This document shows positions 1 to 10,530 of a DNA stretch of 64,000 nucleotides, piece after piece. A program made the position numbers and the translations under genes. The stretch is from Catonia carolina. Taxonomy: Eukaryota > Arthropoda > Insecta > Hemiptera > Achilidae. The notes under the pieces were generated by a model that worked only from the letters and a program-made list of their open reading frames with translations, ran no database searches and had not been told where the DNA came from. Location of the stretch: contig JAQMRL010000001.1 of the NCBI GenBank assembly GCA_035578175.1, forward strand, positions 432,773,545 to 432,837,544, given 5' to 3'. Position 1 is the stretch's first letter; each line of letters starts with the position of its first letter.

Positions 1-882
1 AGCATAAAAATTTGTACATGGACCAGTAATTTAAATATTGAACAGTGCTACAGGAATAATACCTGCATTATAATATTATCATCGAGAAGCATATTATTAC
101 TCATAACAAAATGGCTTACACTAAATAGCAATTTATTAAAAACTTTTGGTTTTAACGTATCAAAAATACTTTCTTCAAGGCTTAAATAATGTTTACGGCA
201 AACGTCAATGTAAACTTTTGGACTATTGATTACTTATCCGACTTTTTCTTAGAGATTTGTTTTGTTGGAGTAGATATTAGTGATAAATTTAAAATAGAAT
301 TAAATAAAATATAGTAATAACATAATGTAGTCATTATAAAAAAAAATTATGTAATAGCCTATTCCTAAACAAGGTCAACGACCAAATAAATAAATGTGTT
401 CCGTAACTCTCTCATTTATAGGACGAAGATACCAGTGTTCATCTCTAATGTCCATATTCTTTCTTCTACCCAATCTAGTGCACGCAGTCATCGACCTAAA
501 CATTCCCATCTCACCTTTCAGTAACCTAAACAATTCTGGTGAGAAATATACATGGTTCTTCTTACCAATGTATATAATGAATTATACAATCTATGTTTAA
601 TCTAAGTATAATTAATTTAGGTAAACAATGTAAATTTAAAAACATAACCCAATTTCAATCATGAGTGAACGAGGCCAAATGAATATCAACCTCTGTTTGA
701 CTTTGATTTTGATAAGCAAAATACGGAAAATCACTAATTTATTAACGTAAAACTAAAATCTGTGTAAAAATTGATTAAATAAAAATTGTAGTTTTTAATT
801 TAATATAACTTTAGTTAAATTATATATAATTTATTAGATACCTTTGTAGGCCCTATATACCCTGTTTATAGTATTTGTAATC
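1..882. other. AT-rich stretch, no gene seen
   Basis: Short ORFs only, none resembling a known protein. No repeat family that I can match elsewhere in the window, except that the last bases lead into the TTAA site at 883-886. Confidence 0.5.
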
Positions 883-897
883 TTAAGGGGACCCGGA

Positions 898-1564
898 CAG
901 AGGCGGATCTAGAAGCCAAATTTGGGGGGGGCTATTGAGACTTGACCCCCCCCAATTTTTTTACTTCTGCGAAATAATTTTTCATGTATTTTTTAAATCT
1001 TAGTTTATTGTTTTAATTTTTTTACACGTTTATTTTACAAAATCACTTTACAGTTTTACTTTTTTAACAAATATTTAGATTTTTAAAGAATTAGATTGCA
1101 AAACAAATACTAAATTATTCAATATTGAAACAATAAAAGCCTATAAATCAAATGTTAATACAGATTTTGCCCCTGCCCCTCACTACACTAGCGAGCCTTT
1201 TTAAACAATGAAATTAAGCCTTCTCGCTTTTTGTTTTGCAAATCTTTCTATTACATTTTCAATATCAACAGGGATATCTCGATGTACATGTAATAGAGCT
1301 AAACCGGTAAGTCGATCTTCGGTCATCTTAGTTCTCAACCAAGTTTTCAATCTACGAAGAGTTGAAAAAGAACGTTCCGCTGTGGCGTTGCTCTTTTAGT
1401 TGCTTTTTAGTTTGTATCCGTAAAATCCATTTGACTCAATCGAGTAAAAAAAGTTGAAAAACTATATTATCGGTAATAATTATAAAAAATTTTTAGCAAA
1501 AAAAAAAAGCCGGGCTTTGGGGGGGGGGCGATAGCCCCAATAGCCCCCCCTAGATCCGCCTCTG
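898..1564 (-). mobile_element. hAT-type element, internally deleted
   Basis: Terminal inverted repeats begin CAGAGGCGGATCTAG on the left and end with its complement on the right. The copy of 667 bp is flanked by an 8-bp direct repeat GACCCGGA (890-897 and 1565-1572), the length expected for hAT transposition. G-runs and C-runs sit just inside both ends. Inside is a fragment of hAT transposase on the minus strand. It lies inside a family A piggyBac-like element, whose other copy shows the unoccupied site (GACCTGGA near 7917). Confidence 0.85.
1201..1395 (-). pseudogene. hAT transposase C-terminal (dimerisation) fragment
   Basis: The minus-strand frame gives about 64 residues ending at a stop at 1201-1203. 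It contains NATAERSFSTLRRLKTWLR followed by a TEDRLTGLALLHVHRDI stretch. This is the conserved C-terminal dimerisation block of hAT transposases, of the kind seen in zinc finger MYM-type 1-like insect proteins. An in-frame stop at 1396-1398 and the lack of upstream DDE and BED zinc-finger regions show that only the tail of the gene survives in this internally deleted element. It has no function by itself. Confidence 0.8.
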
Positions 1565-1989
1565 GACCCGGAATGCCTATCTTCGTAATGTTAATGTAAG
1601 GAACATTTTCTCAAAAACTCTTCAGAGTTATCCAGTCCAATTTTCTTGTGGTTACTTTTCAGGCTATTCTATACCCACTGAGCTAGTAGCATCTTGATAT
1701 AATAGTTAGGAAGATAAGACTTTATTTAAAATTACCACGTTTGAAAATCATAACTTTTTGTCTATTGAAGTGGAAAATAAATATTTAAATACATTATTTT
1801 ACTGTAATATTAACTCAGTATATTGAAATTATGATATGAAAGGCTGTGCAAAAATTTCATTAAATCTATTCACAGTTAGCTGAGAAAATGTTCCTTATGC
1901 GTCAAAAATTGATAATTACGGGAAAAAATAAAAAAAATAAAAGAGAATACATTATACGTTAAATAATTCAATATTTTATTTTTTTATAG

Positions 1990-2270
1990 TTTTTTTTTTA
2001 TTCCTAATTTATGTACGTTGCAATCTGTTCAATTCAGAACAATAAGCAACCCCATGACCCAATGAGATGAGGATGATATGTATGACGTGTAAATGAGGTG
2101 TAGTCTTGTACAGAGTCAGGCCGACCATTCCTGAGAAAGTATGGTTAATTGAACCCCAACCATCAAAGTACACCGGTAACCACTGTCTAGCATTCAAATC
2201 CGTATAAAAGTAACTACCTTCACTAGGATTTGAACCAGGAACCGTAGCCTCCGAAAATCAGCTGTTTACA
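1990..2270 (-). mobile_element. tRNA-derived SINE, family S1, 5'-truncated
   Basis: Minus-strand copy with its T-rich (poly-A complement) end at about 1990 and the B-box-like GGTTCAAATCC complement near 2225-2240. It matches full copies at 19495-19845 and 59550-59880 but stops after the CAGCTGTTTA block, so the A-box head is missing. It interrupts family A copy 1. Confidence 0.75.
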
Positions 2271-2599
2271 GTTTAGAAGTAAATACGGGAATCACAGGTG
2301 GTCTGGTGCTAACTTAAAGTTTTAAAACAAAAAATATCATACAAAATAAAAAAAATTATGTATTTATCTGTTTTCATTCAAAAAGATAGAGACGTTACGG
2401 AAAATGGAACGTTTAAAAAATAACGTAAGGATTCAACATATTTTTAATATAAAAAAAAACTGCAAAACCCTCAACAAATTATAACTATATCGTTGGGTGC
2501 AGAATACTCTGAATTTTAAAAATGTGCAAAAAACCGGAAATGAGAAAATTTTCAATTTCTTTCGTTCCGGGTACCCTTAAAGAACCCCATTTTTCCGAA

Positions 2600-3178
2600 T
2601 TCAATAAGAAAATTCTGAAAGTCACTAACTGAAACTAAGTTCTGTAGATAAAACTGAAAGTTCTTTAAATGAAAGTTGTAGATTTTTAATTTCCTACAAC
2701 CTTAATTATATATTACGCTTTTTTCCTGAAATACGTATTAAGGCGGATTCTTTATAAAATCATTTGTTACTTCGAGAGCACAGCCCCACAAATTTTAGCA
2801 CAGATATTGCTTACCCCATCTTGAAGAGCACAAAAAACGTAGTAAGTGAGACAATTTTAAACAAAATCGTAGTAGCCGTTTTGCAGAACATCGCTAGAAA
2901 GTAAAAAATTGCACAAATAAACTACTACTTCCGGTTGATCAATTTTGATACAATTATCGTGTCGGGTCCCCCAGCAGTAACTAACTGAAGTTCCATATTT
3001 CAATTTGGTACGATGAGATGAATTTCATACGTTCTTGAGATATTTTGTTCACACACTCACACGCAGAACAACCGGTAAAAACATGTTTTTTTTTGGGTTC
3101 AGGGAGCTTGAAAACGTGTATTTCCAGTGAAAACTCGTTCGAAAAAACATGAAAACAATATTTTCTTCCCTTATACAT
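2600..3178 (-). repeat. Interspersed repeat family C, minus copy
   Basis: Matches the family C body and its microsatellite-side end (AAACATGTTTTT block, then the GAAAACAATA block). The terminal GGCAAGAGAAAGT end is lost where the S3 SINE begins at 3186. The internal (GT)n tract is short here. See the copy at 4755-5727 for the family description. Confidence 0.6.
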
Positions 3179-3185
3179 TCATATT

Positions 3186-4021
3186 TGCCCATAACGGGGA
3201 GGTAGAGTGTTAAATTAATTGCACTCGATCTGTTGGTTCCAGGGCTACAAAAGTAGTTTTGTTTTTTATAACATAGTCAGCCAATTATATGATTGAACTA
3301 TTTAAGAACATAAGAGGTAGAGGTGTTAATACACTGGTTACAGTTATTTCCTCATAGAGTAATGGATTTCACTATACAGCCAGACCCTGTGGTGAATGAT
3401 GTCACGGTATCACTTGCAGGGAGAAAAGTGGGTGCTTTTCGGAAGACCTGATTCCAGGGCTACAAAAAATAGTTCTGTTTCTTATAACATAGTCAGCCAA
3501 TTATATGACTGAACTATTTAAGAACAGAAGAGGTAGAGGTGTAAAAGACACTGGTTAGAGTTATTTCCTCTGAGAGTAATGGATTCCACTATACAGCCAG
3601 ACCCTGTGGTGAATAAAGTGACGGTTTCACTTGCAGGGAGGAAAGTGGGTGCTTTTCGGAAGGCCTGGTTTCAGGGCTACAAAAAATTGTTCTGTTTCTT
3701 ATCACATAGTCAGCCAATTATATGACTGAACTATTTAAAAACAAAAGAGGTAGAGGTGTAAAAGACGACTCTATAAAAAAGTTAAAGTTATTTCCTCTGA
3801 GAGTAATAAATTTCACTATACAGCCAGACTCTGTGGTGAATGAAGTGACGGTATCACTTGCAGGGAGGAAAGTGAGTGCTTTTTGGAAGGCCTGGCATGC
3901 TGATAAGCATACTCTTTCGACTCAGTGAGGAAGGCAAAAGTGAATCACCTCACTCCTCGTTTTTATTTAGTGAAACCTCTAGAGGTTCAAACCAGCCTTT
4001 TGGCTGTTGACCTAAACAATA
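3186..4021 (+). repeat. S3 retroposon with internal tandem triplication
   Basis: An S3 copy starting at the family 5' end (GCCCATAAC) and ending with CCTAAACAA. Its middle third is present three times in tandem, with units starting near 3237, 3452 and 3669 (about 215-217 bp). Each unit runs from TTCCAGGGCTAC to the block ending GGAAGRCCTGR. The units differ at scattered positions, so the duplication is not brand new. Confidence 0.8.
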
Positions 4022-4509
4022 TATTCATGTAGGGAAAGAGAAAGTAAAAAGATTGAATCCAAAATTTTTTCCAAGTAATCCACAAAGATTGATTTTTTTA
4101 TCGAACTAAAAGAAAAACATGAATAAATTACATTGATAAAAATTAATTAAATAAAGATAATTGGAAATTTCCTTACACTTAGATAAATTTACTCTAAATT
4201 TGAGATCCATTATGAAATTACACTTAAATTTTAAGTAATCAAAGATAAATTCAATTTAGAATACATAATAGAATGAGTAGTTATATGATTATACGTACAC
4301 TCACACTGAGAACGGGAGAGAGCGAGAGAGAAAGAAATCATGTAACCAAATGATGAAGAGATGAAAATGATTGTTGTGCAACAAAGAAAGAGAAAATTAA
4401 CTGTTAACTCTAATTTCATCCTAATTCATATTCCGCTGTAGGCATATACTTCATACAGTACAAAGTCTCCTAAAGCGTGTGACTTGAATATTATTACATG
4501 CATTAACAT
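4022..4509. other. AT-rich stretch, no gene seen
   Basis: No convincing coding signal. A purine-rich run (GAGAGAGCGAGAGAG, near 4313-4335) is the only notable local feature. Confidence 0.4.
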
Positions 4510-4513
4510 ATAA

Positions 4514-4745
4514 GGTACCTCCTTCACTTATATGAACATTGTGTCTGGAATGGTTACCGCTCATATTATTACTGTAAATAATTTAAAACTAATCTTAATA
4601 AAGTCTATTTCGTTTCGAATATTACAAAACAATATTTGTAGAAAAATAAGACATTTTCAGATCATGCATACAATGCAAATTATTTTGAGTAGCCTAATAA
4701 ATTAAACAATCTTGTACGAAAAACTGTAGGAATAATGTTAAAATT
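4514..4745 (+). repeat. Left copy of a local direct duplication
   Basis: From GTACCTCCTTCACTTATATG onward this segment matches 6009-6345 with scattered differences, including the ATCATGCATACAATG and AATCTTGTACGA blocks. The two copies flank a family C element and an S3 SINE. Confidence 0.7.
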
Positions 4746-4754
4746 TTCCTGAAT

Positions 4755-5727
4755 TTTTACTTTCTCTTGCCTGTATGAATATAATTATAGGAAGGAAAGT
4801 ACAGTATTGTTTTCATGTCAATTTTTCGAAATCGAGTTTTCACCGGATCTACAAGTTTTCAGACTCCCTGAACCCAAAAAACATGTTTTTAGCGATTGGT
4901 CTGTATGTCTGTTCATGTGTGTGCGTGCGCGCGCGCGCGTGCGTGTGTATGTGTGTGTGAACAGAATATCTCAAGAAGAGATCATCGTACGAACTTGAAA
5001 CTTGAAACTTAAGTTACGTACATACCACTACCGAACCCGACACGAACATTTTCATCAAAATCGGTTAACCGGAAGTATTATTTATTCGTGTAATTTTTCA
5101 CTTTTTTGCGATTTTTTCAAAAACTGGTTCTACAATTTTTTTAAAAATCGCCTTATTTACTACATTTTTTATGCTCTACAAAATAGGGTAGGCGCCATGT
5201 CTGCTAAAATTCTTGGGAAGGCTGTTTACGTAAAAAATTACTTTTTTAAGATTGCAACTTTATTATGCATTTTAGCGCAAAAATGTATAACCAAAGTTGT
5301 AGACAATTAAAAATGCTACAACTTTTATAATAAATATTTTTTTGTGTAACGCTTAGTTAAGCGGTAATTAGCAATTTTTTGTTTTTTCTCACGAAAACGT
5401 GTAAAAAATCGATTTTTTTTAACGATTTTGGCCTTAGTATGCATTTTGCGACAAAAGTGTATAATCAAATCTATAGGAAATTAAAAGATCTACAACTTTT
5501 ATTTACAGAATTTTTCTCTACAGTGAAAGAGTGATTTTCCGTATTTTTAAGCCAAACTGAGGTCGATTTTTATTTTGCGTCTTTCAGTCATGATTAAAAA
5601 AAGGTTTTGTTTACTGAGGTTAGTTTTTTGTTTAAATAAAAGGTTTTATTACTAATATTAGGTTATATTGGTCATTATTTGCATGGGCAGGAGAAAGTTG
5701 TGTGAGTGCTTCACACCAGATTTTTTA
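4755..5727 (+). repeat. Interspersed repeat family C, near-complete copy
   Basis: About 970 bp. It begins TACTTTCTCTTGCC, carries a GT/GC microsatellite about 160 bp in, and ends GGCAGGAGAAAGTTGTGTG...ACACCAGA. The two ends are inverted relative to each other (ACTTTCTCTTGCC versus GGCAAGAGAAAGT in better copies). A small palindrome (CCCTATATATTCATATAGGG on the complementary strand in good copies) lies just inside the left end. About ten copies occur in this window. No coding capacity is seen; the ORFs crossing it are chance products. The layout resembles Helentron-associated elements, but that is inference. Confidence 0.7.
4913..4962. repeat. GT/GC microsatellite inside family C
   Basis: Alternating purine-pyrimidine run of mixed GT and GC dinucleotides. 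The same position is occupied by (GT)n or (AC)n in other family C copies (about 30140-30180, 42797-42818, 56093-56126). Confidence 0.9.
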
Positions 5728-5728
5728 T

Positions 5729-5960
5729 TTTGTTGTTGTACAGGTTAGCGAAAGGCTGGTTTGAACCTCTAGAGATTTTACTAGGTAAAACGAGGATCGA
5801 GGTGGTTTACCATTGCCTTCGTCATTGAGTCGAAAACGTATCCTTATCTCCCTCTGAAAAGCACCTAATTTCCACCTTGCAAATGACACCTTCACTTCAT
5901 TCACCACAGGGTCTGGTTGTATAATGAAATTAATTACTTTCAAAGGTGATAACTCTGACT
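5729..5960 (-). mobile_element. S3 retroposon, 5'-truncated minus copy
   Basis: Begins with the complement of the (CAA)n tail (TTGTTGTTG) and runs back to the GATAACTCTGACT block. The 5' third of the family is missing. It abuts the end of the family C copy. Confidence 0.75.
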
Positions 5961-6008
5961 TGCAACCAATATGAAAATGTTAACTTTAAAAAAAATTAAA
6001 TTGATGGT

Positions 6009-6345
6009 TGTACCTCCTTCACTTATATGAACATTGTATCTGCAGAAACAAGGCAGAGGACATGGACGCAGGAACAAAGGGAGAAGGTTAGCGAGAGGAT
6101 GAAGGCGTACCATGCGAACAAACGACAGCTTAAAAAATAATTTTACATAACCAGTGCGTTCTTTATATAGGACAATACAATAAAAAAAAACTCTATTCTA
6201 TTTGGAATATTATAAAACAATATTTATAGAAAAATAAGAAATTTTCAGTTCATGCATACAATGAAAATTATTTTTGTAATAAATTAAACAATCTTGTACG
6301 ATAAACTGCAGGCCTAATGATAAAAATTTTATACAAGCTTTTTTT
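6009..6345 (+). repeat. Right copy of a local direct duplication
   Basis: Matches 4514-4745, with about 100 extra bases near 6045-6190 including a purine-rich GGCAGAGGACATGGACGCAGG segment. Confidence 0.65.
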
Positions 6346-6957
6346 GTGTAACTAATTAATATTGTATTTTAGATCACGTAAGGTGACTTTAGACGTTTAT
6401 GGAATTTATTTTTTGCAGCCCAAATTTTCCGCATATGTTAAAATTGTCAAAAGAAAGTCGTGTCAGTGTTTAACACCAGATTTGTTTGATCTATTAAAAA
6501 TGATATACGATAAATATACTGGCGACAGTAATATTCGTGTGGAATAAATAAAAGCTGGAGAAAATAAGATTTTTCATTTTTTGTTATCAGGAACTATTAA
6601 TTTTAAACTACTGCACAATGTCTGATCCTTGCATTATGTTCATTTTTGGGGTGAATTCACACACATTTAATCATAAACACCTAATTATATAATTTTAGCG
6701 TTTGTTACTGCAAGAGTGTTAACTGCTGATAATGCCCAGTCGCTTTCCCAAACGGTGTAATTTAAAAATTTAAATTAACATTATTAGTTAACTCGCCACT
6801 CCGGCGGCGCTTCTCGCCGCTTCCGTGCCTCGCATCAGAGTGGTAGGTAGATCAGAAAACTTAAGCGGTCAGAGGGGTAGGTGGATCAGAATATAAACGG
6901 ATAGATAGATAGAGATAAGCTATAAGATAAAGATAGATATAAGAGGATCATAGCCAT
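6346..6957. other. No gene; fragment of a short repeat and a GC-rich patch
   Basis: Segment 6371-6425 resembles 21971-22032 (AGGTGACTTTAGAC block). Near 6448-6482 is a solitary family C-like end (AAAGAAAGTCGTGTCAGTG). From about 6790 the composition turns GC-rich, followed by a GATA microsatellite near 6898-6945. Confidence 0.45.
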
Positions 6958-6988
6958 AAAAGTGCGGGCGCAGCGCGCCCGTACTTTT
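6958..6988. repeat. GC-rich hairpin
   Basis: AAAAGTGCGGGCGC (6958-6971) pairs with GCGCCCGTACTTTT (6975-6988), one mismatch and a 3-nt AGC loop. It stands out from the AT-rich surroundings. Confidence 0.8.
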
Positions 6989-6999
6989 GGGTTGGGCAT

Positions 7000-7270
7000 T
7001 GAGTGGTTCCGAGTTTCAAAGTTTAAAATGTACACCTTGAATTTTTGAAATTTGAAGTTTTGTAGTTTCAATAGTTACGTTTAAAAATTTGAGTTTTGAT
7101 AGTTTCGGATTGTTGTTTTAAGTTAACGAAGTTTTTTAATTTTTGAAATTTGAGATTTGAAGATATTTTACTTTTCAGGATGATGTTTGATGTTAGGTTA
7201 ACGTTTGAAATTTTATAATTTGAAGAATTGACGTTTTAAAATGTGAGTTTTGAAAGTTTCGGAAAGTATC
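7000..7270. repeat. Degenerate short-period repeat
   Basis: Irregularly spaced variants of GTTTGAAATTTGAGTTTTGAA recur throughout, consistent with a decayed minisatellite or slippage-prone DNA. No regular period can be set by eye. Confidence 0.45.
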
Positions 7271-7909
7271 GGCTTTCCAATACTAATTTTTCTAAAATCA
7301 ACAATTGATAATAGATTCGCAGTATTTTTCGCACTTCTTGTATCTTTTATAAAAAAAAATAGTATAGTTTCTTATGGTCGCTAATAATTTTATTGTAATT
7401 TTTGAAGTGACTTGAGTTGTACAAATAATAGGTACATAATTTTAAAATAATAATTTTATACATAATAATAAATTTGTTTAATTTCAGAAACAACATTAGA
7501 GTTAGTTTATTTTATTAAAAGTAAAACTGTTCATGTTATATCAAGCACTATACGGGTTGGGAGAAATCTTTAGTCTAGCTATCGACTAGGTCTACAAGAG
7601 TTGGCGCCGGATTGTAATTGAAAAGGGAATTTGACTTGTTGCTCTTATTTCTTTTTGGAATTAAACAAAACAACTATTTTTTATTTTATTTACTCTTTAT
7701 TTTTATTACTGTACAATTTTATTAAATCTTTATGTAGATAAATCATTAAATTAAAAACAATAAAAATGTTGAACTGTCTTAATTTTATGAATAAAATCTC
7801 TTATATGTCTAATAAACTATAAAGATTCACTAGATTACGTTTTGTTGTAAAAGTAAAACGGTACAATTGAATGTTAGTATTTAAAATAAGTAACAAAATT
7901 TGTTACTTA
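7271..7909. other. AT-rich stretch, no gene seen
   Basis: No ORF of interest and no recognised repeat. Confidence 0.4.
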
Positions 7910-7913
7910 TTAA

Positions 7914-8565
7914 AGGGACCTGGAATGCCTATCTCCGTAATGTTAATATAAGGAATATTTTCTCAAAAACTGTTAAGAGGTTATCCTGTCCAATTTTCTT
8001 GTGATTACTTTCAGGCTATTCTACACCTACTGAGTAAGTAGTATCTTGATATAGTTGTTAGAAAGATATAACATTTTATTTTGAAATTACCACTTTTAAA
8101 ATCATAACTTTTTGCCCATTGAAAACATTTCATTAAAATCCATCCACAGTTGGCTGAGAAAATGTTTCTTATTCGTCAACAATTGATATTTACGGGAAAC
8201 GAAAAACTATAAGAGAACACAAATTATACGTTAAATAATTCAATATGTTATTTTTTACGGTTCAGAGGTTAATAGTCTATATTACATTCATAGGTGGTCT
8301 GGTGCTAAATTAAAGTTTTAAAACAAAAATATCGCACAAAATAAACAAATTATGTATTTATCTGTTCATTAAGAAAAATAGAGATGTTATGCAAATGGTA
8401 ACGTTTAAAAAAATAACATAAGGATTCAACATATTTTTAATAAAACAAAAAAACTGCAAAACCCCGAACAAATTATACCTATATCGTTGGATGCAGAAAC
8501 TCTGAATTTTAATAATTTGCAAAAATCCGGATATGTGAAAATTTTCAATTTTCTTCCGGGTACCC
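7914..8565. mobile_element. piggyBac-like non-autonomous element, family A copy 2
   Basis: 652 bp between TTAA at 7910-7913 and TTAA at 8566-8569. Ends AGGGACCTGGAATGCC and CTTCCGGGTACCC are inverted. It lacks the hAT and SINE insertions of copy 1 and so shows the unoccupied state of both sites. Confidence 0.75.
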
Positions 8566-8569
8566 TTAA

Positions 8570-8948
8570 GTGAGTAATATTTAATGTTACTTTTACTTTT
8601 ACAGTGTGCCGGTTATGGAACGCGGCAAAAGGGAAACATGCCGAGAGCCATGTTATTTATACAAGTCTTGTACGTAAGCCATTCATTTGATACCTCAGGT
8701 ACAATGTATAAAGTATTAAAGATAGGTGTTTTGTGATTCGTTTACCATCTATTCTGAAAAGCGTTCGTAATATTTTACTTTTCGTTTTCTGATCGTTGCA
8801 ATTAAATGTTCTTTCTTCTTTGTACAGTCTCTTCTTCATAACTTGTATGCCTAGTAATACCGGTCTAATGTTTTCGGACCCATTATATTTCTCTCAAATT
8901 TGTCTGCTGTCCTTACATCAGCCTTCACTCGCGTAAAACTCTCTTCTG
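8570..8948. other. No gene seen
   Basis: Unremarkable AT-rich DNA between family A and the S3 copy. Confidence 0.4.
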
Positions 8949-10050
8949 CCTTAACAGGCAGGTGGAATGAAAAATTATTTGCAATCGATCCTGCTAGTTG
9001 CAGGACTACAAAAAATAGTTCTGTTTCTTATCACAAGATCAACCAATTATACAGGGTGATTCACGAAGATATGCAGAAACTTTGGGAGCCCATTGCACAT
9101 GTAAAAATAATGAAAAAAGTTTATATAAACATGGGTCCAGAAATGCTTCGTTACCGAGTTACGGCTAGCGAAAGATTTCTCCCGGATTTCAGCTCACCAG
9201 GTGAAATGAGGTCTTCCTGAAATTCTGGTAAGGTAGATTAAGGGGCGAATTCAATCGTTTCGTATGGTTTTTGACCTGATAAATTGAATAAAACAGGTCC
9301 TAGAACTGTAAGTTAAATAGTTTTTGAGATAAACAGTGTCAAATGCAAAAAAATGAAGTGAGAAAAACACATTTTTTTCATCTTCGTTTTTCTGGTTAAT
9401 TTTACTTTGAATTGTTATGAATAAAAATTCATTTTATTAAACATCCATTCGCTTTCTGTGTACTTTATTTACACCGGGTTTTTCAGAATAAAATTTTCTA
9501 CATGTTTTATTCAAAAAATTTAACTGTTTCTTGGTAAAATAACAAAGTTATTCATGCCCAAAGATGAAAAAATGTGTTTTCACTCCATTTTTTGCATTTG
9601 TCACTGGTTTTCTTAAAAACTATTTAAGTTACAGTTCTGGGACCTGTTTTATTCAATTTATCAGACCAAAAACCATGAGAAATGATTAAATTCGACCCTT
9701 AATCATCTTACCAGAATTTCAGGAAGACCTCATTTCACCTGGTGAGCTGAAATCCGGGTGAAACTTTCGCTAGCCGTAACTCGGAAACGAAGCATTTCCG
9801 GACCCATGTTTATATAAACTTTTTCCATTATTTTCACATGTACAATGAGCACCAAAAGTTTCTGCATATCTTCGTGAATCACCCTGTATGACTTTGGCAT
9901 TTAAGAAGAGAAGAGGTAGAGGTGTTAAAGACACTAGTCTCAGTTATCTTCTCTGAGAGTAATGAATTTCATCATTATAAAGCCAGACCCTGTGGTGAAT
10001 TAAGGTGGAGGTGTCATTTATTGAATGGAAAGTAGATGTTTTTCAGAGCC
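8949..10050 (+). mobile_element. S3 retroposon split by a foldback element
   Basis: S3 5' part at 8949-9051 (TTAACAGGCAGGTGG start) and middle part at 9887-10050. The junction reads ...CCAATTATA / TATGACTTTGGC, which rejoins the family sequence (CCAATTATATGACTGAA) if the insert is removed. The 3' end with the (CAA)n tail is missing. Confidence 0.8.
9052..9886. mobile_element. Foldback MITE, TA target site, ~330-bp arms
   Basis: 835 bp flanked by TA (9050-9051, 9887-9888). The ends start CAGGGTGATTCACGAAG on both strands. The inverted similarity continues for about 330 bp per arm, through the AACATGGGTCCRGAAATGC and CAGCTCACCAGGTGAAATGA blocks, leaving a short unique centre near 9400-9540. 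TA duplication points to Tc1/mariner-type mobilisation. No transposase remains; the ORF at 8900-9220 is a chance frame. Confidence 0.85.
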
Positions 10051-10374
10051 TGAAAAACAGTGCAGCGGCCATCTTTCCTCGTAGGCTTAAGTTCGCTATT
10101 TTTCACTGGCTTTTAAATGTATTATATTCCAGAAGGATTTGAAGCTGCCAACTATTTCAAGTTCCTGTATTTTCCTTTCATTTTACGCAAGGTTTCTCTG
10201 ATGTTCGGTACATATTTTGTAATAGACTATAATTCTTTAACGACTTAGTAAAAAATATTATTTAGAACCTTTTGGATGTGACTCTCTCTTCCACATCTTC
10301 ATTGATTCCAGTGAATGCGCTGTAATGTACACTAATTTGTTGCTAAACTAAGCATTTCACCTTCGTACGCTAGT

Positions 10375-10530
10375 CTAGACAAACATGATCAATCGCAAAA
10401 ACATTTTTCTTTTTTGGATTCACGGAGCTTGTAAACATGTATTTCCAGTGAAAGCTCAATTTCCAAAAACTGACATGAAAAAAATATTTTTCCTTCCCTA
10501 TATATTCATATAGGGTAAGAGAAAGTAAAA
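10375..10530 (-). repeat. Family C end fragment
   Basis: Contains the terminal 150 bp of family C in minus orientation, with the ATATATTCATATAGGG palindrome and the TAAGAGAAAGTAAAAA end. Confidence 0.7.

Larger units (their letters stand above)
887..2576. mobile_element. piggyBac-like non-autonomous element, family A copy 1
   Basis: The element is flanked by TTAA at 883-886 and 2577-2580. Its ends are inverted: GGGGACCCGGAA on the left and the complement of GGGTACCCGGAA on the right. TTAA target duplication is the hallmark of piggyBac-type transposition. The body matches copy 2 at 7914-8565 along its length, except for two later insertions: a hAT element (898-1564) and a SINE (about 1990-2270). 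No piggyBac transposase is visible, so it is a MITE-like passenger. Confidence 0.7.

Noticed and set aside
4807..4998. Arg/Val-rich ORFs near 4775-4998
   Set aside because: They are translations of the GT/GC microsatellite in family C.
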